DNA of 38,293 nt from Candidatus Epulonipiscium sp. GTDB lineage: Bacteria > Bacillota > Clostridia > Lachnospirales > Defluviitaleaceae. Shown here in pieces: positions 27,582-36,115 of this stretch. The translations under genes and the position numbers were made by a program. The notes under the pieces are model-generated. The model did no database searches, was not told the origin of the DNA, and saw only the letters and a program-made list of their open reading frames with translations. How positions within the stretch are numbered: position 1 is the stretch's first letter; the number at the start of each line of letters is the position of its first letter. Location of the stretch: positions 1-38,293 of the forward strand of contig JAAYPH010000061.1 in NCBI GenBank assembly GCA_012519955.1. Direction: 5' to 3'.

Positions 27582-28338
27582 ATTCGTTAATAAGATTATC
27601 CATATTATATAATCCGGGTGCTTTGCCAGCCAGGAATTTTGCCGCTTTTAGGGCACCTACCGCAAACACTTCTTTTGACATTGCCGTATGATTTAATTCA
27701 ATGATTTCATCCTTACCGGCAAAAATGACGGAATGTTCGCCTACGATCGTACCGCCTCTTATGGCATGGATACCGATTTCTTTCTTTTCTCGTTTTTTGC
27801 GCTCGCTGTGTCTATCATATTTATAAGTGTATTGATTGTCTAATGCCTCGTTGATGGCATCTGCTAAAGCTAGAGCTGTTCCACTGGGAGCATCAATTTT
27901 TTGATTGTGGTGTTTTTCAATAATTTCAATATCGAAATTCGCATCGGACAGTATCTCGGATGCACGTTTTACAAGGCTTATTAATAAATTAATTCCGAGG
28001 GACATATTTGCAGAAAAGAATATAGGTATTTTTGTGGATGATTTTTTTATAAAGTCTATGATATCTTCTGACAATCCTGTAGTACATACAACCACTGGGA
28101 GTTGTCTTTCAAGGGCATAGTCCAACAGAGGTTTGACTGCCGTTGCAGTTGAAAAATCAATGATGACATCCGCATCAATATCACAATCATTTATTTTGCT
28201 AAAAACAGGATAAGGATTAGATTTGTTTACATTTGGATCAATTCCAGCTGCTATCATACTGTCTTCATTGTCTTCCACCAATGAAGAAATTACTTGACCC
28301 ATTTTTCCGTTACAGCCGTGCATAATTATTTTTATCAT
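27580..28338 (-). CDS. dapB: 4-hydroxy-tetrahydrodipicolinate reductase
   Basis: DapB reduces the DapA product with NAD(P)H in the diaminopimelate/lysine pathway. Start ATG 28338 follows AAAGGAG on the minus strand and gives 252 aa; a longer reading to 28383 has no binding site. The nucleotide-binding loop GCNGKMG is at residues 8-14. The catalytic region EIIEKHHNQKIDAPSGTAL carries the conserved His pair and Lys. AIRGGTIVGEHSVIF near the C-terminus is also typical. It is the last gene of asd-dapA-dapB, 53 bases after dapA. Confidence 0.97.
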   Translation of the reverse strand: MIKIIMHGCNGKMGQVISSLVEDNEDSMIAAGIDPNVNKSNPYPVFSKINDCDIDADVIIDFSTATAVKPLLDYALERQLPVVVCTTGLSEDIIDFIKKSSTKIPIFFSANMSLGINLLISLVKRASEILSDANFDIEIIEKHHNQKIDAPSGTALALADAINEALDNQYTYKYDRHSERKKREKKEIGIHAIRGGTIVGEHSVIFAGKDEIIELNHTAMSKEVFAVGALKAAKFLAGKAPGLYNMDNLINE

Positions 28339-28391
28339 ATTTAATCTCCTTTCGAAAAAAGTGCAGGGGAAATACCTCTGCACTTTTTAGT

Positions 28392-29276
28392 CTACCCAAG
28401 TAATCCTACGTTTCTCATTTCTTTTTTCAGTAGTTCCAAATTAGCATCTTCTATAGAAGTAAGAGGCATTCTGCAGGTACCAACAGGATATCCCATAAGT
28501 TCTAAAGCTGCCTTAACAGGAATAGGATTGACTTCGCAAAATAGAGCTTTTATTAAAGGAATCATTTGAATTTGAATCTTTCTGCTTTCTTCAATATTAC
28601 CATCTAAATAGTATTGAACCATATCATGGGTTTGTTTTGGTGCTATGTTTGCAAGAACGGATATAACACCTTTTCCTCCAAGGGAAAGAATAGGAACGAT
28701 TTGATCGTCGTTTCCAGAGTATACATCCAGATTGTCTCCGCATAAATTAATTATTTCTGCAACCTGAGATATATTGCCGCTGGCTTCTTTAATCGCAACA
28801 ATCGTATCTATTTTGGATAATTCAAAGGCGGTTTTTGGAGCTATATTCAAACCGGTTCTTGAAGGAACATTATATAATACAAGAGGTATATCTACTTTTT
28901 TAGCAATGTAAGTATAATGCTCGATTAATCCTTTTTGAGTGGTTTTATTATAATACGGAGTCACTAAAAGGCATGCATCCGCACCGAATTCTTTCGCTTT
29001 TTTGGTTAAAAATACACCGTGTTCAGTATCATTACTGCCTGTTCCGGCTATAACGGGAACCCGTTTGTTAACCTTATCCACAGCATATCTAATACATTCT
29101 AAATGATCATGGTCATTTAAAGTAGAAGATTCTCCTGTGGTACCACAAATAATGATACTATCTGTTTGATTTTGAATTTGAAATTCTATAAGGTCTCCGA
29201 GAAGTTCAAAATTAATATCGCCGTTTTCTTTGAAAGGGGTAACGATTGCAACGCCAGAACCTCTGAAAATCTCCAT
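28392..29276 (-). CDS. dapA: 4-hydroxy-tetrahydrodipicolinate synthase
   Basis: DapA condenses pyruvate with aspartate semialdehyde. The start is ATG 29276, nine bases after AAGGA on the minus strand (294 aa); the ATG at 29285 touches the binding site and is less likely. The Schiff-base Lys163 is in VAIKEASGN, the triad Tyr135 in LVLYNVPSRTG, Arg140 nearby, and the GTTGESSTL loop is at residues 45-53. Length is standard. It sits between asd and dapB, with the whole operon under a lysine riboswitch. Its product is also the branch point to dipicolinate in spore formers. Confidence 0.97.
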   Translation of the reverse strand: MEIFRGSGVAIVTPFKENGDINFELLGDLIEFQIQNQTDSIIICGTTGESSTLNDHDHLECIRYAVDKVNKRVPVIAGTGSNDTEHGVFLTKKAKEFGADACLLVTPYYNKTTQKGLIEHYTYIAKKVDIPLVLYNVPSRTGLNIAPKTAFELSKIDTIVAIKEASGNISQVAEIINLCGDNLDVYSGNDDQIVPILSLGGKGVISVLANIAPKQTHDMVQYYLDGNIEESRKIQIQMIPLIKALFCEVNPIPVKAALELMGYPVGTCRMPLTSIEDANLELLKKEMRNVGLLG

Positions 29277-29291
29277 ATGAACCATCCTTTC

Positions 29292-30287
29292 TTATTGCAT
29301 ATCCTTAATTAACAGTTCAGCAATCTGAACAGCATTAGCTGCAGCACCTTTTCTGATGTTATCAGCAACAACCCAAAGGTTTACTCCGCTTTCAACACTT
29401 TCATCCCTACGAATTCTTCCAACAAACACTTCATCTCTTCCAGTAGCATTGGCAGCCAATGGATATACATTATTTGCAGGATCATCCTGTACTACTACTC
29501 CAGGCGCTTTTTTCAAGATATCTACTAATTCATTAAGTTCAAAAGGCTTTTCAAATTCAACATTAATGGATTCGCTGTGGCTGTTAAACACAGGAACACG
29601 AACGGTTGTTGCAGTAATCTTTAGATTGCTGTCATGAAGAATTTTTCTTGTTTCTTGAATCATTTTAATTTCTTCTTTTGTATAACCGTTTTCTGTAAAT
29701 ACATCTATATGTGGAAGACAGTTATTTGCTATCGGATGAGGGAATTTCTTTGGGGGATTTCCTTTTAAGCCTTCTTCAAGATCTGTCCAGCCGCCCATTC
29801 CTGCACCAGAAACTGCTTGATAAGTTGAATACACAATGCGTTTAATAGTATAATATTCATGTAAAGGTTTTAATGCTACAACCGCCTGAATTGTAGAACA
29901 GTTTGGATTAGCAATGATTCCTTTATTGAGCTTAATATCTTCAGGATTAACTTCAGGTACAACAAGAGGTACTTCAGGGTCCATTCTCCAAGCAGAACTA
30001 TTGTCCACTACAACGCAGCCTTTGCTTGCAGCAATTGGCGCATATTTTAAACTGGTACCACCTCCTGCAGAAAATAAAGCGATATCGATTCCTCGATCGA
30101 AAGAGTTTTCTGTCAGTTCTTCAACAGTGTATTCTTTTCCTTTAAAAGTCATTTTACTGCCAGCGGAACGAGCCGAAGCAAAAAGATAGAAATTTTCAAT
30201 TGGTAAATCTCTTTCTTCAAGTACTTTTAGAAAAGTTCTTCCAACCATTCCAGTAGCACCTACAACAGCTAAATTAATTTTTTTCAT
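29292..30287 (-). CDS. asd: Aspartate-semialdehyde dehydrogenase
   Basis: Asd reduces aspartyl phosphate to the semialdehyde, the shared precursor of lysine, threonine and methionine. The Rossmann loop GATGMVG is at residues 10-16. The catalytic Cys130 is in IANPNCSTIQ, and TTVRVPVFNSHSESINVEF includes the later substrate-binding part with His. Length 331 aa is standard. The ATG follows AAGGAGG on the minus strand. First gene of asd-dapA-dapB, 15 bases before dapA, behind the lysine riboswitch and its terminator. No aspartokinase gene is in the window. Confidence 0.97.
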   Translation of the reverse strand: MKKINLAVVGATGMVGRTFLKVLEERDLPIENFYLFASARSAGSKMTFKGKEYTVEELTENSFDRGIDIALFSAGGGTSLKYAPIAASKGCVVVDNSSAWRMDPEVPLVVPEVNPEDIKLNKGIIANPNCSTIQAVVALKPLHEYYTIKRIVYSTYQAVSGAGMGGWTDLEEGLKGNPPKKFPHPIANNCLPHIDVFTENGYTKEEIKMIQETRKILHDSNLKITATTVRVPVFNSHSESINVEFEKPFELNELVDILKKAPGVVVQDDPANNVYPLAANATGRDEVFVGRIRRDESVESGVNLWVVADNIRKGAAANAVQIAELLIKDMQ

Positions 30288-30334
30288 TAATAATCCTCCT
30301 TAAATTTATTAGAACATTTATATTTAGTGAAAAT

Positions 30335-30632
30335 AAAAAAGCTGGCATTAGCCAACTGTGAATGCGATTGTATAAATAGCCTCAAATAGCATACTCCAAA
30401 CAGCATACTATAATACTGCACAATACAAACCATTTAACAGATAGCTCTCCATCAGTATAATTAATGATCATTAATTATACATTATTGATGACAGTCATGC
30501 AGTTATTCACTACACAACCAGGACGAAAAACTGCAGGGATTTTTCTCCTTCGGCATTTTCCCCTTTCTATATATTTCACTTGTACCTACATACATCCATA
30601 TATATACTCTTGAAAAATGCGCCTCTATCTTG
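30335..30632 (-). promoter_or_regulatory. Lysine riboswitch (L box) controlling asd-dapA-dapB
   Basis: Read on the minus strand, the leader has the L-box signatures in order: AAGATAGAGGCGC near 30632-30620, then TTTTTCAAGAGTAT, GGGGAAAATGCCGAAGGAG, TGTAGTGAATAACTGCA, GACTGTCATC, and TGGAGAGCTATCTGTT (about 30451-30436). This parallels the B. subtilis lysC leader. The aptamer spans about 30632-30434. The expression platform ends with a terminator: GTTGGC, loop TAAT, GCCAGC (30356-30341), then six T (30340-30335). Lysine binding should cause early termination upstream of asd. One arm of the aptamer is an unusual 26-base perfect palindrome (30455-30480). Confidence 0.93.
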
Positions 30633-30654
30633 GGAAATTTATGAAGTTTCATAT

Positions 30655-30683
30655 ATAATATCATTCAATTGTGCGTATGTCAA
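30655..30683 (-). promoter_or_regulatory. Sigma-A promoter of the lysine riboswitch and dap operon
   Basis: On the minus strand TTGACA (30683-30678) and TATTAT (30660-30655) are 17 bases apart. Transcription would start near 30648, about 15 bases before the first conserved riboswitch base. Confidence 0.82.
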
Positions 30684-30702
30684 ATATTTTTCGAAAATAT
30701 TT
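30682..30702. repeat. Perfect inverted repeat between the divergent dap and ssp genes
   Basis: AAATATTTT, TCG, AAAATATTT. It overlaps the -35 end of the dap promoter and lies 64 bases before the SASP start. It could be an operator or just an AT-rich palindrome. Confidence 0.4.
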
Positions 30703-30765
30703 TCTTATTATTATGTATATTTTGCTGGAGACCTATACATACTTCTTAATGTAAGGAGTGATGAG

Positions 30766-30969
30766 ATGAGTAAGGGTACGAAACAAACGAAGAAAAATAA
30801 GCCTATGACTGAAGATGATAAACTTAAATATGAAATTGCATCCGAACTCGGTTTGTTGGACAAGGTTAAAGAAGGTGGATGGAAGTCCTTAACTGCAAAG
30901 GAAACAGGTCGCATTGGCGGCTTGATGACTAAAAGAAAAAAAGAAATGAAACAACAGGCTCAGAATTAA
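30766..30969 (+). CDS. Alpha/beta-type small acid-soluble spore protein
   Basis: These proteins coat forespore DNA and protect it from UV and heat, and are degraded at germination. The 67-residue protein carries the family signature: KLKYEIASELGLLDKV, then GWKSLTAKETGRIGGLMTKRK. The N-terminus is Lys/Thr-rich. The ATG at 30766 follows AAGGAG; the reading frame is open further upstream, but that part lies over the riboswitch DNA and is not coding. Expression is expected from sigma-G; I see a possible GTATG -35 but no convincing -10. It resembles minor SASPs (SspF-like) at least as much as major ones. Confidence 0.93.
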   Translation: MSKGTKQTKKNKPMTEDDKLKYEIASELGLLDKVKEGGWKSLTAKETGRIGGLMTKRKKEMKQQAQN

Positions 30970-30991
30970 TTCTGGGCCTGTTGCAATTTTT
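30952..30991 (+). terminator. Intrinsic terminator of the SASP gene
   Basis: A 15-base stem (30952-30966 and 30969-30983; arms start CAACAGGCTCAG) with one G-U pair overlaps the last codons and stop, then T at 30987-30991. Confidence 0.85.
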
Positions 30992-31053
30992 GACCATTGT
31001 TTTATAATAATTGAGTGCAAAAAAGGTGACAAACACCGGATAGGGAAGGTGAC

Positions 31054-31812
31054 ATGGTGGAAGCATATCAGAGTTTTGCTCAGGTTTATGATTTATTCAT
31101 GAGAGAAGTCCAATATGATGAGTGGGTTGAATACATTGAGGAGATTTGGAGAAAATTTGATTGTACGCCCAAACTGATAGCGGAATTAGGCTGTGGAACA
31201 GGTAATATAACGACTCTTCTTGCTCAAAAAGGCATTGAGATGATTGGCATTGATGCATCGGAAAATATGCTTTCAATAGCGAGAGAAAAGGCACTTAAGA
31301 ATAATGTTGATATATTATACCTTCTTCAGGATATGAGAGAATTTGAATTATACGGAACAGTTGATTGCATTATTAGTGTATGTGACAGTTTAAATTATAT
31401 TACAGACCGAGAAGGACTGCTTCAAACCTTCAAATGGGTAAATAATTATCTCAATCCCAAAGGACTTTTTATCTTTGATCTTAATACGGAGTATAAGTAT
31501 AAATACATATTAGGCGAAAATACTTTTGCAGAGAATTTAGATGAGGCTTCTTATATATGGGATAATTATTATAGTGAAGAAGACGGGATTAACGAATATC
31601 AGCTTACTCTTTTCGTTAAACAGCCAGGTACAGAATATTATTCAAAGTTTGAAGAAATTCATTATGAAAAAATGTATTCTATAGAAGAAATAATGCTTTT
31701 GATCAAAGAGGCAGGAATGGAGTTTTTAGCTGTATATGATGCATATACCTTTGAAGCTCCAAAAGAAAATTGCGAGAGGCTTTACTTTGTTGCAAGAGAA
31801 AAAGGGAAGTAA
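31054..31812 (+). CDS. Class I SAM-dependent methyltransferase
   Basis: The N-terminal YQSFAQVYDLFM and motif I (IAELGCGTGNITTLLAQKG, about residues 42-60) with following acidic GIDASENMLSIARE are the S-adenosylmethionine site of a class I methyltransferase. CIISVCDSLNYITDREGL is motif IV. The C-terminal half has beta strands typical of small-molecule methyltransferases. Length 252 aa. ATG 31054 follows GGAAGGTG. It is 18 bases before hslO and co-transcribed with it, an arrangement I believe is common in Clostridia. The substrate cannot be told from sequence. Confidence 0.9.
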   Translation: MVEAYQSFAQVYDLFMREVQYDEWVEYIEEIWRKFDCTPKLIAELGCGTGNITTLLAQKGIEMIGIDASENMLSIAREKALKNNVDILYLLQDMREFELYGTVDCIISVCDSLNYITDREGLLQTFKWVNNYLNPKGLFIFDLNTEYKYKYILGENTFAENLDEASYIWDNYYSEEDGINEYQLTLFVKQPGTEYYSKFEEIHYEKMYSIEEIMLLIKEAGMEFLAVYDAYTFEAPKENCERLYFVAREKGK

Positions 31813-31830
31813 TTAACAGGAGGTTAAATA

Positions 31831-32706
31831 ATGGAAGATTATATTATTCGCGCAACCGATGCCAAGAAACAAATTCGTGCTTTTGGGGCAGTAACGACAC
31901 ATCTTGTTGACGAAGCAAGCAAGATTCATGGGACAAGTCCTGTTGTATCGGCTGCTCTAGGCAGGCTTTTAACTGCAGCAGCTATGATGGGACAAATGTT
32001 AAAAGGAGAGAAGGATATCATTACTCTTCAAATAAAGGGGAATGGTCCGCTGCAGGGAATTGTTGTGACTGCTGATATGCAGGGAAATGTTAAGGGTTAT
32101 CCCTATAATTCCATCGTAGATCTTCCTTTGAATTCTATTGGAAAATTAGATGTAAGCAGAGCTGTAGGGGAAGGTACTCTTACGGTAATTAAGGATTTAG
32201 GTTTAAAAGAACCTTACGTGGGCCAGATTAATTTGGTTTCGGGAGAAATTGCAGAAGATCTGACTTATTATTTTGCAAACTCTGAACAGACTCCATCAGC
32301 CGTTGCTCTTGGTGTATTGGTTGACAGGGATTATTCAATTAAACAGGCAGGAGGCTTTATTGTTCAGCTTCTGCCTGAAGCGGAAGACGATACCATTCAA
32401 AACTTGGAAAACAGATTAAAAAGTATTGCATCCGTTACTCAGCTTTTAGAAGAAGGAAAACAACCGGAAGACATACTTAAGCTCTTATTGGGAGATATTA
32501 TAGTAATGGATAAGATTCCTGTAAGATTTCATTGTAATTGTTCCAGAGAAAGAGTGGAAAAGGCACTTATTAGTATTGGGCTAAAGGATCTGAAGGAGAT
32601 ATTGGAGCAAGATCATAAAGCAGAATTAAAGTGTCATTTTTGTAATAAAAGTTATATTTTTGAGGATACTGATTTACAAAAGATTATTGATGAATTAACT
32701 CGATAA
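31831..32706 (+). CDS. hslO: Redox-regulated chaperonin Hsp33
   Basis: Hsp33 is a cytoplasmic holdase switched on by oxidation of a zinc-bound cysteine cluster. Those cysteines are Cys235 and Cys237 (HCNCSRERV) and Cys268 and Cys271 (CHFC). The N-terminal domain is clear (RATDAKKQIRAFGAVTTHLV; LLTAAAMMGQMLK; LQIKGNGPLQGIVVTAD). At 291 aa it is full length. A strong AGGAGG precedes the ATG. In an anaerobe it would guard against oxygen or disulfide stress. Confidence 0.97.
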   Translation: MEDYIIRATDAKKQIRAFGAVTTHLVDEASKIHGTSPVVSAALGRLLTAAAMMGQMLKGEKDIITLQIKGNGPLQGIVVTADMQGNVKGYPYNSIVDLPLNSIGKLDVSRAVGEGTLTVIKDLGLKEPYVGQINLVSGEIAEDLTYYFANSEQTPSAVALGVLVDRDYSIKQAGGFIVQLLPEAEDDTIQNLENRLKSIASVTQLLEEGKQPEDILKLLLGDIIVMDKIPVRFHCNCSRERVEKALISIGLKDLKEILEQDHKAELKCHFCNKSYIFEDTDLQKIIDELTR

Positions 32707-32735
32707 TTGTTCTTATTTATCATATGTGGTAAAAT
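32707..32735 (+). promoter_or_regulatory. Candidate sigma-A promoter after hslO
   Basis: TTGTTC (32707-32712) and TAAAAT (32730-32735), 17 bases apart, directly after the hslO stop. It would give ytxC a leader of about 140 bases. Confidence 0.4.
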
Positions 32736-32798
32736 AAACTATGTATAACAAGGAAAGAAGTACAATGGTGACTTTTCCAAATCTATAAGGACAATGTA

Positions 32799-32825
32799 AC
32801 CCATGTTTTGTTATTGCATATACTA
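32799..32825 (+). promoter_or_regulatory. Candidate mother-cell (sigma-K/E type) promoter of ytxC
   Basis: AC (32799-32800), 16 bases, CATATACTA (32817-32825) fits AC-N16/17-CATAnnnTA. Its presence ahead of a sporulation-family gene supports it; it has the same form as the site before yunB. Confidence 0.4.
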
Positions 32826-32884
32826 TAAACGATAGAGTACCTCAGTATGAAAGTAACCTTGGCATCTAGGTGGGAGGAATTCTT

Positions 32885-32908
32885 ATGAAAGCGAGTGACC
32901 ATTTATGA
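32885..32908 (+). CDS. Seven-codon upstream ORF coupled to ytxC
   Basis: GGGAGG (32872-32877) is ideally placed for the ATG at 32885, which opens only seven codons (MKASDHL) ending in TGA. That stop overlaps the ytxC ATG as ATGA (32905-32908). ytxC itself has no binding site of its own, so ribosomes would probably reach it by termination and re-initiation. The short peptide probably matters only through this coupling. Confidence 0.5.
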   Translation: MKASDHL

Positions 32909-33807
32909 TAGTGCTTACCATAGGGGCGTATACACACATAAATAAAATTAAAGAGTATATTACTTTAGAATTTAATAAGATAACACCGAAAGCTTTAATT
33001 CCCACCTATACTATTTCAAGAAGAGGGGACATCAATTTTTTATATTTTGAAATTGACGATGATGTTTTAGCAAAAAACTACAACTTTTTTTTCAGTGATG
33101 CACTAAAGCTCTATGCAAGCAGTGCTTTGACAAATCTTATATTAGATTGTATTCGCTTTGAGATTGTCAAAGAAATTCTAGAAGTGAAATATCTCAAATA
33201 TTCATCTCTTGAACGGCTCAAAATACTTGAAATGGTCAGAACGTTTTTTTACGAAAAAGAAAATAATGAAGATGCACGGGCTTTAAACTATTCTTATAGA
33301 AAAGAAATTATGGATTGTCTTATGGACTTTTTTGAAGACAGCAATGAATTTTTATTAGAAGGGTTTATACTATTTCGTTTAAAAGAGTATAGAGAAAGAT
33401 TAGAAATGGTTGTTAGCCATATAGTCAGCGAATATGAAACACAAAAAGAATACAAAGAGTTCTTAAGATTATTAAAGTATTTTGTAGATGTACAAGAAAT
33501 GAAAGAGGAAATTATCCACATTGTAGGCATTAAAGAAGGTCGCTTTAAAATTTATGACAAAGATAAAAACGACATCACAGAACGATGCAAAGAGGAATTC
33601 AAACAAGATTTTAGCGATAAAGAAATTAACTATGATGATTTACTTGTCAGTGCACTTATTACTATTGCACCGAGACAAATAATCATTCATCATTATGAAG
33701 CGATACAAAACAAACCCCTTATTGAAACCATAAGCAGCATTTTTCAAGGCAAAGTAACCCTTTGTCCTAAATGTGAATTTTGTTTAAACTCCAATGAAAT
33801 TAATTAA
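32905..33807 (+). CDS. ytxC: YtxC family sporulation protein
   Basis: A 300-residue protein of the YtxC family, found in spore-forming Firmicutes and in B. subtilis encoded just upstream of thrS, the same order as here. It is mainly helical with many charged residues. It has no signal peptide or membrane segment, and ends with a possible zinc-type CPKCEFC. The region IAPRQIIIHHYEAIQNKPLIETISSIF (in part) near the C-terminus is the stretch I associate with the family. Its biochemical role is unknown. Translation starts at ATG 32905, overlapping a short upstream ORF; no nearer binding site exists. Confidence 0.82.
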   Translation: MIVLTIGAYTHINKIKEYITLEFNKITPKALIPTYTISRRGDINFLYFEIDDDVLAKNYNFFFSDALKLYASSALTNLILDCIRFEIVKEILEVKYLKYSSLERLKILEMVRTFFYEKENNEDARALNYSYRKEIMDCLMDFFEDSNEFLLEGFILFRLKEYRERLEMVVSHIVSEYETQKEYKEFLRLLKYFVDVQEMKEEIIHIVGIKEGRFKIYDKDKNDITERCKEEFKQDFSDKEINYDDLLVSALITIAPRQIIIHHYEAIQNKPLIETISSIFQGKVTLCPKCEFCLNSNEIN

Positions 33808-33833
33808 GTAATTGTGTATAAAAATTTGACTTC

Positions 33834-33861
33834 TTGACAAAATATGTGAAGATGTTATAAT
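33834..33861 (+). promoter_or_regulatory. Sigma-A promoter of thrS
   Basis: TTGACA (33834-33839) and TATAAT (33856-33861) are 16 bases apart with an extended TGt before the -10. Transcription would start near 33868. Confidence 0.85.
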
Positions 33862-33882
33862 TGTAAAAACTAATATAATGTG

Positions 33883-34114
33883 AACTCGATGAAGAGAAGA
33901 GTAGTCAAAGGGAAGTTTACAGAGAGAAGATACAGTAGCTGAGAGTATCTTTAAATGGAATTTGATGAAGACCACCTCTAAGAGACCTTAATCCGGTTCG
34001 GTGATGCCGTTATAATCGTTATTTAAAGTGGTTTCCAATGAAACAATAAGGGTGGAACCGCGGGAGAAGTAATACTCTCGTCCCTTTTCGCAATGAAGAG
34101 GACGGGAGTTTTTT
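33883..34114 (+). promoter_or_regulatory. T-box riboswitch (threonine) upstream of thrS
   Basis: The T-box stretch AAGGGTGGAACCGCGG is at 34048-34063; its UGGA can pair with a UCCA tRNA end. Stem I opens with GATGAAGAGAAGAGTAG (33888 on), and the likely specifier is ACC (Thr) at 33971-33973, within GATGAAG ACC ACC. The terminator arms are 34074-34083 and 34100-34109, followed by six T. Uncharged tRNA-Thr should favour antitermination. Confidence 0.93.
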
Positions 34115-34162
34115 GTATTGTTTACTTATATTTAATTTAATTATACGAAAGGAGAATGGAAA

Positions 34163-36100
34163 TTGGTTAAAATCAGATTAAAAGACGGAACTGTAAAAGA
34201 ATATTCATCAGGTATAACTGTTCTTGAAGTTGCACAGGATTTAAGTGAAGGTTTAGCAAGGGTTGCCTGTGCAGGACTTATTAATAATGAGAGGGTAGAT
34301 CTTCGAACACCCATTACAGAGGATTGCGAATTAAGCATTCTAACCTTTAATGACGAAGAAGGAAAAGGTGCTTTTCATCATACAACATCCCATATCTTAG
34401 CTCAGGCTGTAAAAAGATTGTTTCCCAATGTAAAATTAGCCATTGGTCCTTCTATTCAAGATGGATTTTACTATGATTTCGATACGGAACAAGCATTTAG
34501 CCCTGAAGATTTGGAGAAAATCGAAAAAGAAATGAAGAATATTGTAAAAGAAAATTTACAAATTGAAAGATTTGAACTGCCAAGGGATGAAGCAATTAAA
34601 TTAATGGAGGAAAAAGGAGAAGACTATAAAGTTGAATTAATCAACGATCTTCCGGAAGACTCTGTTATCTCCTTTTATAAGCAAGGAGAATTTGTGGATT
34701 TATGTGCTGGACCGCACCTTATGTCTACAAAACCGGTAAAAGCTTTTAAACTTTTATCAGTGGCAGGAGCTTACTGGAGAGGTAATGAAAACAATAAAAT
34801 GCTTTCAAGAATCTATGGAACTTCTTTCCCTAAGAAAGCTGATCTAGATGAGTACCTCAATAAATTAGAAGAAGCTAAGAAAAGAGATCATAGAAAACTT
34901 GGAAAAGAATTAGAGCTCTTTGCATTAATGGAAGAAGGCCCAGGATTCCCATTCTTCCTTCCAAAGGGAATGGAACTTAGAAATACATTAATAGATTATT
35001 GGAGAGAAAAACATAAAGCAGCAGGGTATAAAGAAATTAATACGCCTATCATTTTAAATCAAGAATTATGGCATCGTTCAGGACACTGGGATCACTACAA
35101 AGACAATATGTATGTAACTAAAATTGATGATTTGGATTATGCCGTAAAGCCAATGAACTGTCCTGGCGGTATGCTTGTTTATAAAACAAAGATGCATTCC
35201 TATAGAGATTTGCCTGTTAGACTGGCAGAGCTCGGATTGGTTCATCGTCATGAATTATCCGGAGCGCTTCATGGTCTTATGAGAGTACGCAATTTTACAC
35301 AGGATGATGCCCATATCTTTATGCTGCCAGAGCAGATTAAAGAAGAAATTAAGAATGTAATTAATCTTATAGATGACTTCTATAATGTTTTTGGATTTAA
35401 GTATCATGTTGAACTTTCCACCAGACCTGAAGACAGTATGGGAAGCGATGAAGATTGGGAAAGAGCAACTACTGCATTAAGAGAAGTTTTAGAAGAAAAA
35501 GGATATAACTATATCGTTAACGAAGGCGATGGCGCATTCTATGGTCCTAAGATCGACTTCCATTTAGAGGACTGTCTCGGAAGAACATGGCAGTGCGGAA
35601 CCATCCAATTAGATTTCCAAATGCCTGAACGCTTTGACTTAGTGTATGTTGGACAAGATGGAGAAAAACATCGTCCTGTTATGATTCATAGAGTAGTATT
35701 CGGAAGTATAGAAAGATTTATTGGAATCTTAATCGAACATTTTGCAGGAGCTTTCCCAACATGGCTTGCTCCAGTGCAGGTTAAGGTTCTGCCTATTTCT
35801 GAAAAATATCATGACTACGCTGAAAGTGTAGTAGAACAACTGGAGCAAAATGGCATAAAAGTTGAAGCAGACTATAGAGCTGAAAAAATCGGTTATAAGA
35901 TTAGAGAAGCAAGACTTCAAAGAGTACCATACATGCTTATTGTCGGCCAACAGGAGGAAGAAGAAAATAAAGTTGCAGTCAGAAGCCGTGCAAAAGGTGA
36001 TGAAGGTCCTCAAGCCTTAGTTGATTTTATCGAAAAAATCAAAGAAGAAATAGCATCTAAAAAAATTGATATACAAGGGCTTGACAACTCAATAGAATAA
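34163..36100 (+). CDS. thrS: Threonyl-tRNA synthetase
   Basis: This class II synthetase charges tRNA-Thr. The N-terminal TGS domain (about residues 1-62) and editing domain with HHTTSHILAQAVKRLFP (His pairs) and CAGPHL are present. The catalytic core has the zinc ligand Cys333 (MNCPGGM), motif 2 around RLAELGLVHRHELSGALHGLMRVR, and motif 3 near HRVVFGSIERFIGILIEH. The anticodon-binding domain closes the 645-residue chain. Translation starts at TTG 34163, after AAAGGAG; the nearby ATG at 34156 meets a stop within four codons. Confidence 0.98.
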   Translation: MVKIRLKDGTVKEYSSGITVLEVAQDLSEGLARVACAGLINNERVDLRTPITEDCELSILTFNDEEGKGAFHHTTSHILAQAVKRLFPNVKLAIGPSIQDGFYYDFDTEQAFSPEDLEKIEKEMKNIVKENLQIERFELPRDEAIKLMEEKGEDYKVELINDLPEDSVISFYKQGEFVDLCAGPHLMSTKPVKAFKLLSVAGAYWRGNENNKMLSRIYGTSFPKKADLDEYLNKLEEAKKRDHRKLGKELELFALMEEGPGFPFFLPKGMELRNTLIDYWREKHKAAGYKEINTPIILNQELWHRSGHWDHYKDNMYVTKIDDLDYAVKPMNCPGGMLVYKTKMHSYRDLPVRLAELGLVHRHELSGALHGLMRVRNFTQDDAHIFMLPEQIKEEIKNVINLIDDFYNVFGFKYHVELSTRPEDSMGSDEDWERATTALREVLEEKGYNYIVNEGDGAFYGPKIDFHLEDCLGRTWQCGTIQLDFQMPERFDLVYVGQDGEKHRPVMIHRVVFGSIERFIGILIEHFAGAFPTWLAPVQVKVLPISEKYHDYAESVVEQLEQNGIKVEADYRAEKIGYKIREARLQRVPYMLIVGQQEEEENKVAVRSRAKGDEGPQALVDFIEKIKEEIASKKIDIQGLDNSIE

Positions 36101-36109
36101 TGATATAGT
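36081..36109 (+). promoter_or_regulatory. Sigma-A promoter of the infC-rpmI-rplT operon
   Basis: TTGACA (36081-36086) lies in the last codons of thrS and TATAGT (36104-36109) just after its stop, 17 bases apart. Start would be near 36116. Confidence 0.7.
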
Positions 36110-36115
36110 CATTTA

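Noticed and set aside
30580..30765. Longer N-terminus of the SASP gene
   Set aside because: The extension lies over the lysine riboswitch and promoter of the opposite strand and has no binding site; the ATG at 30766 with AAGGAG gives the normal family length.
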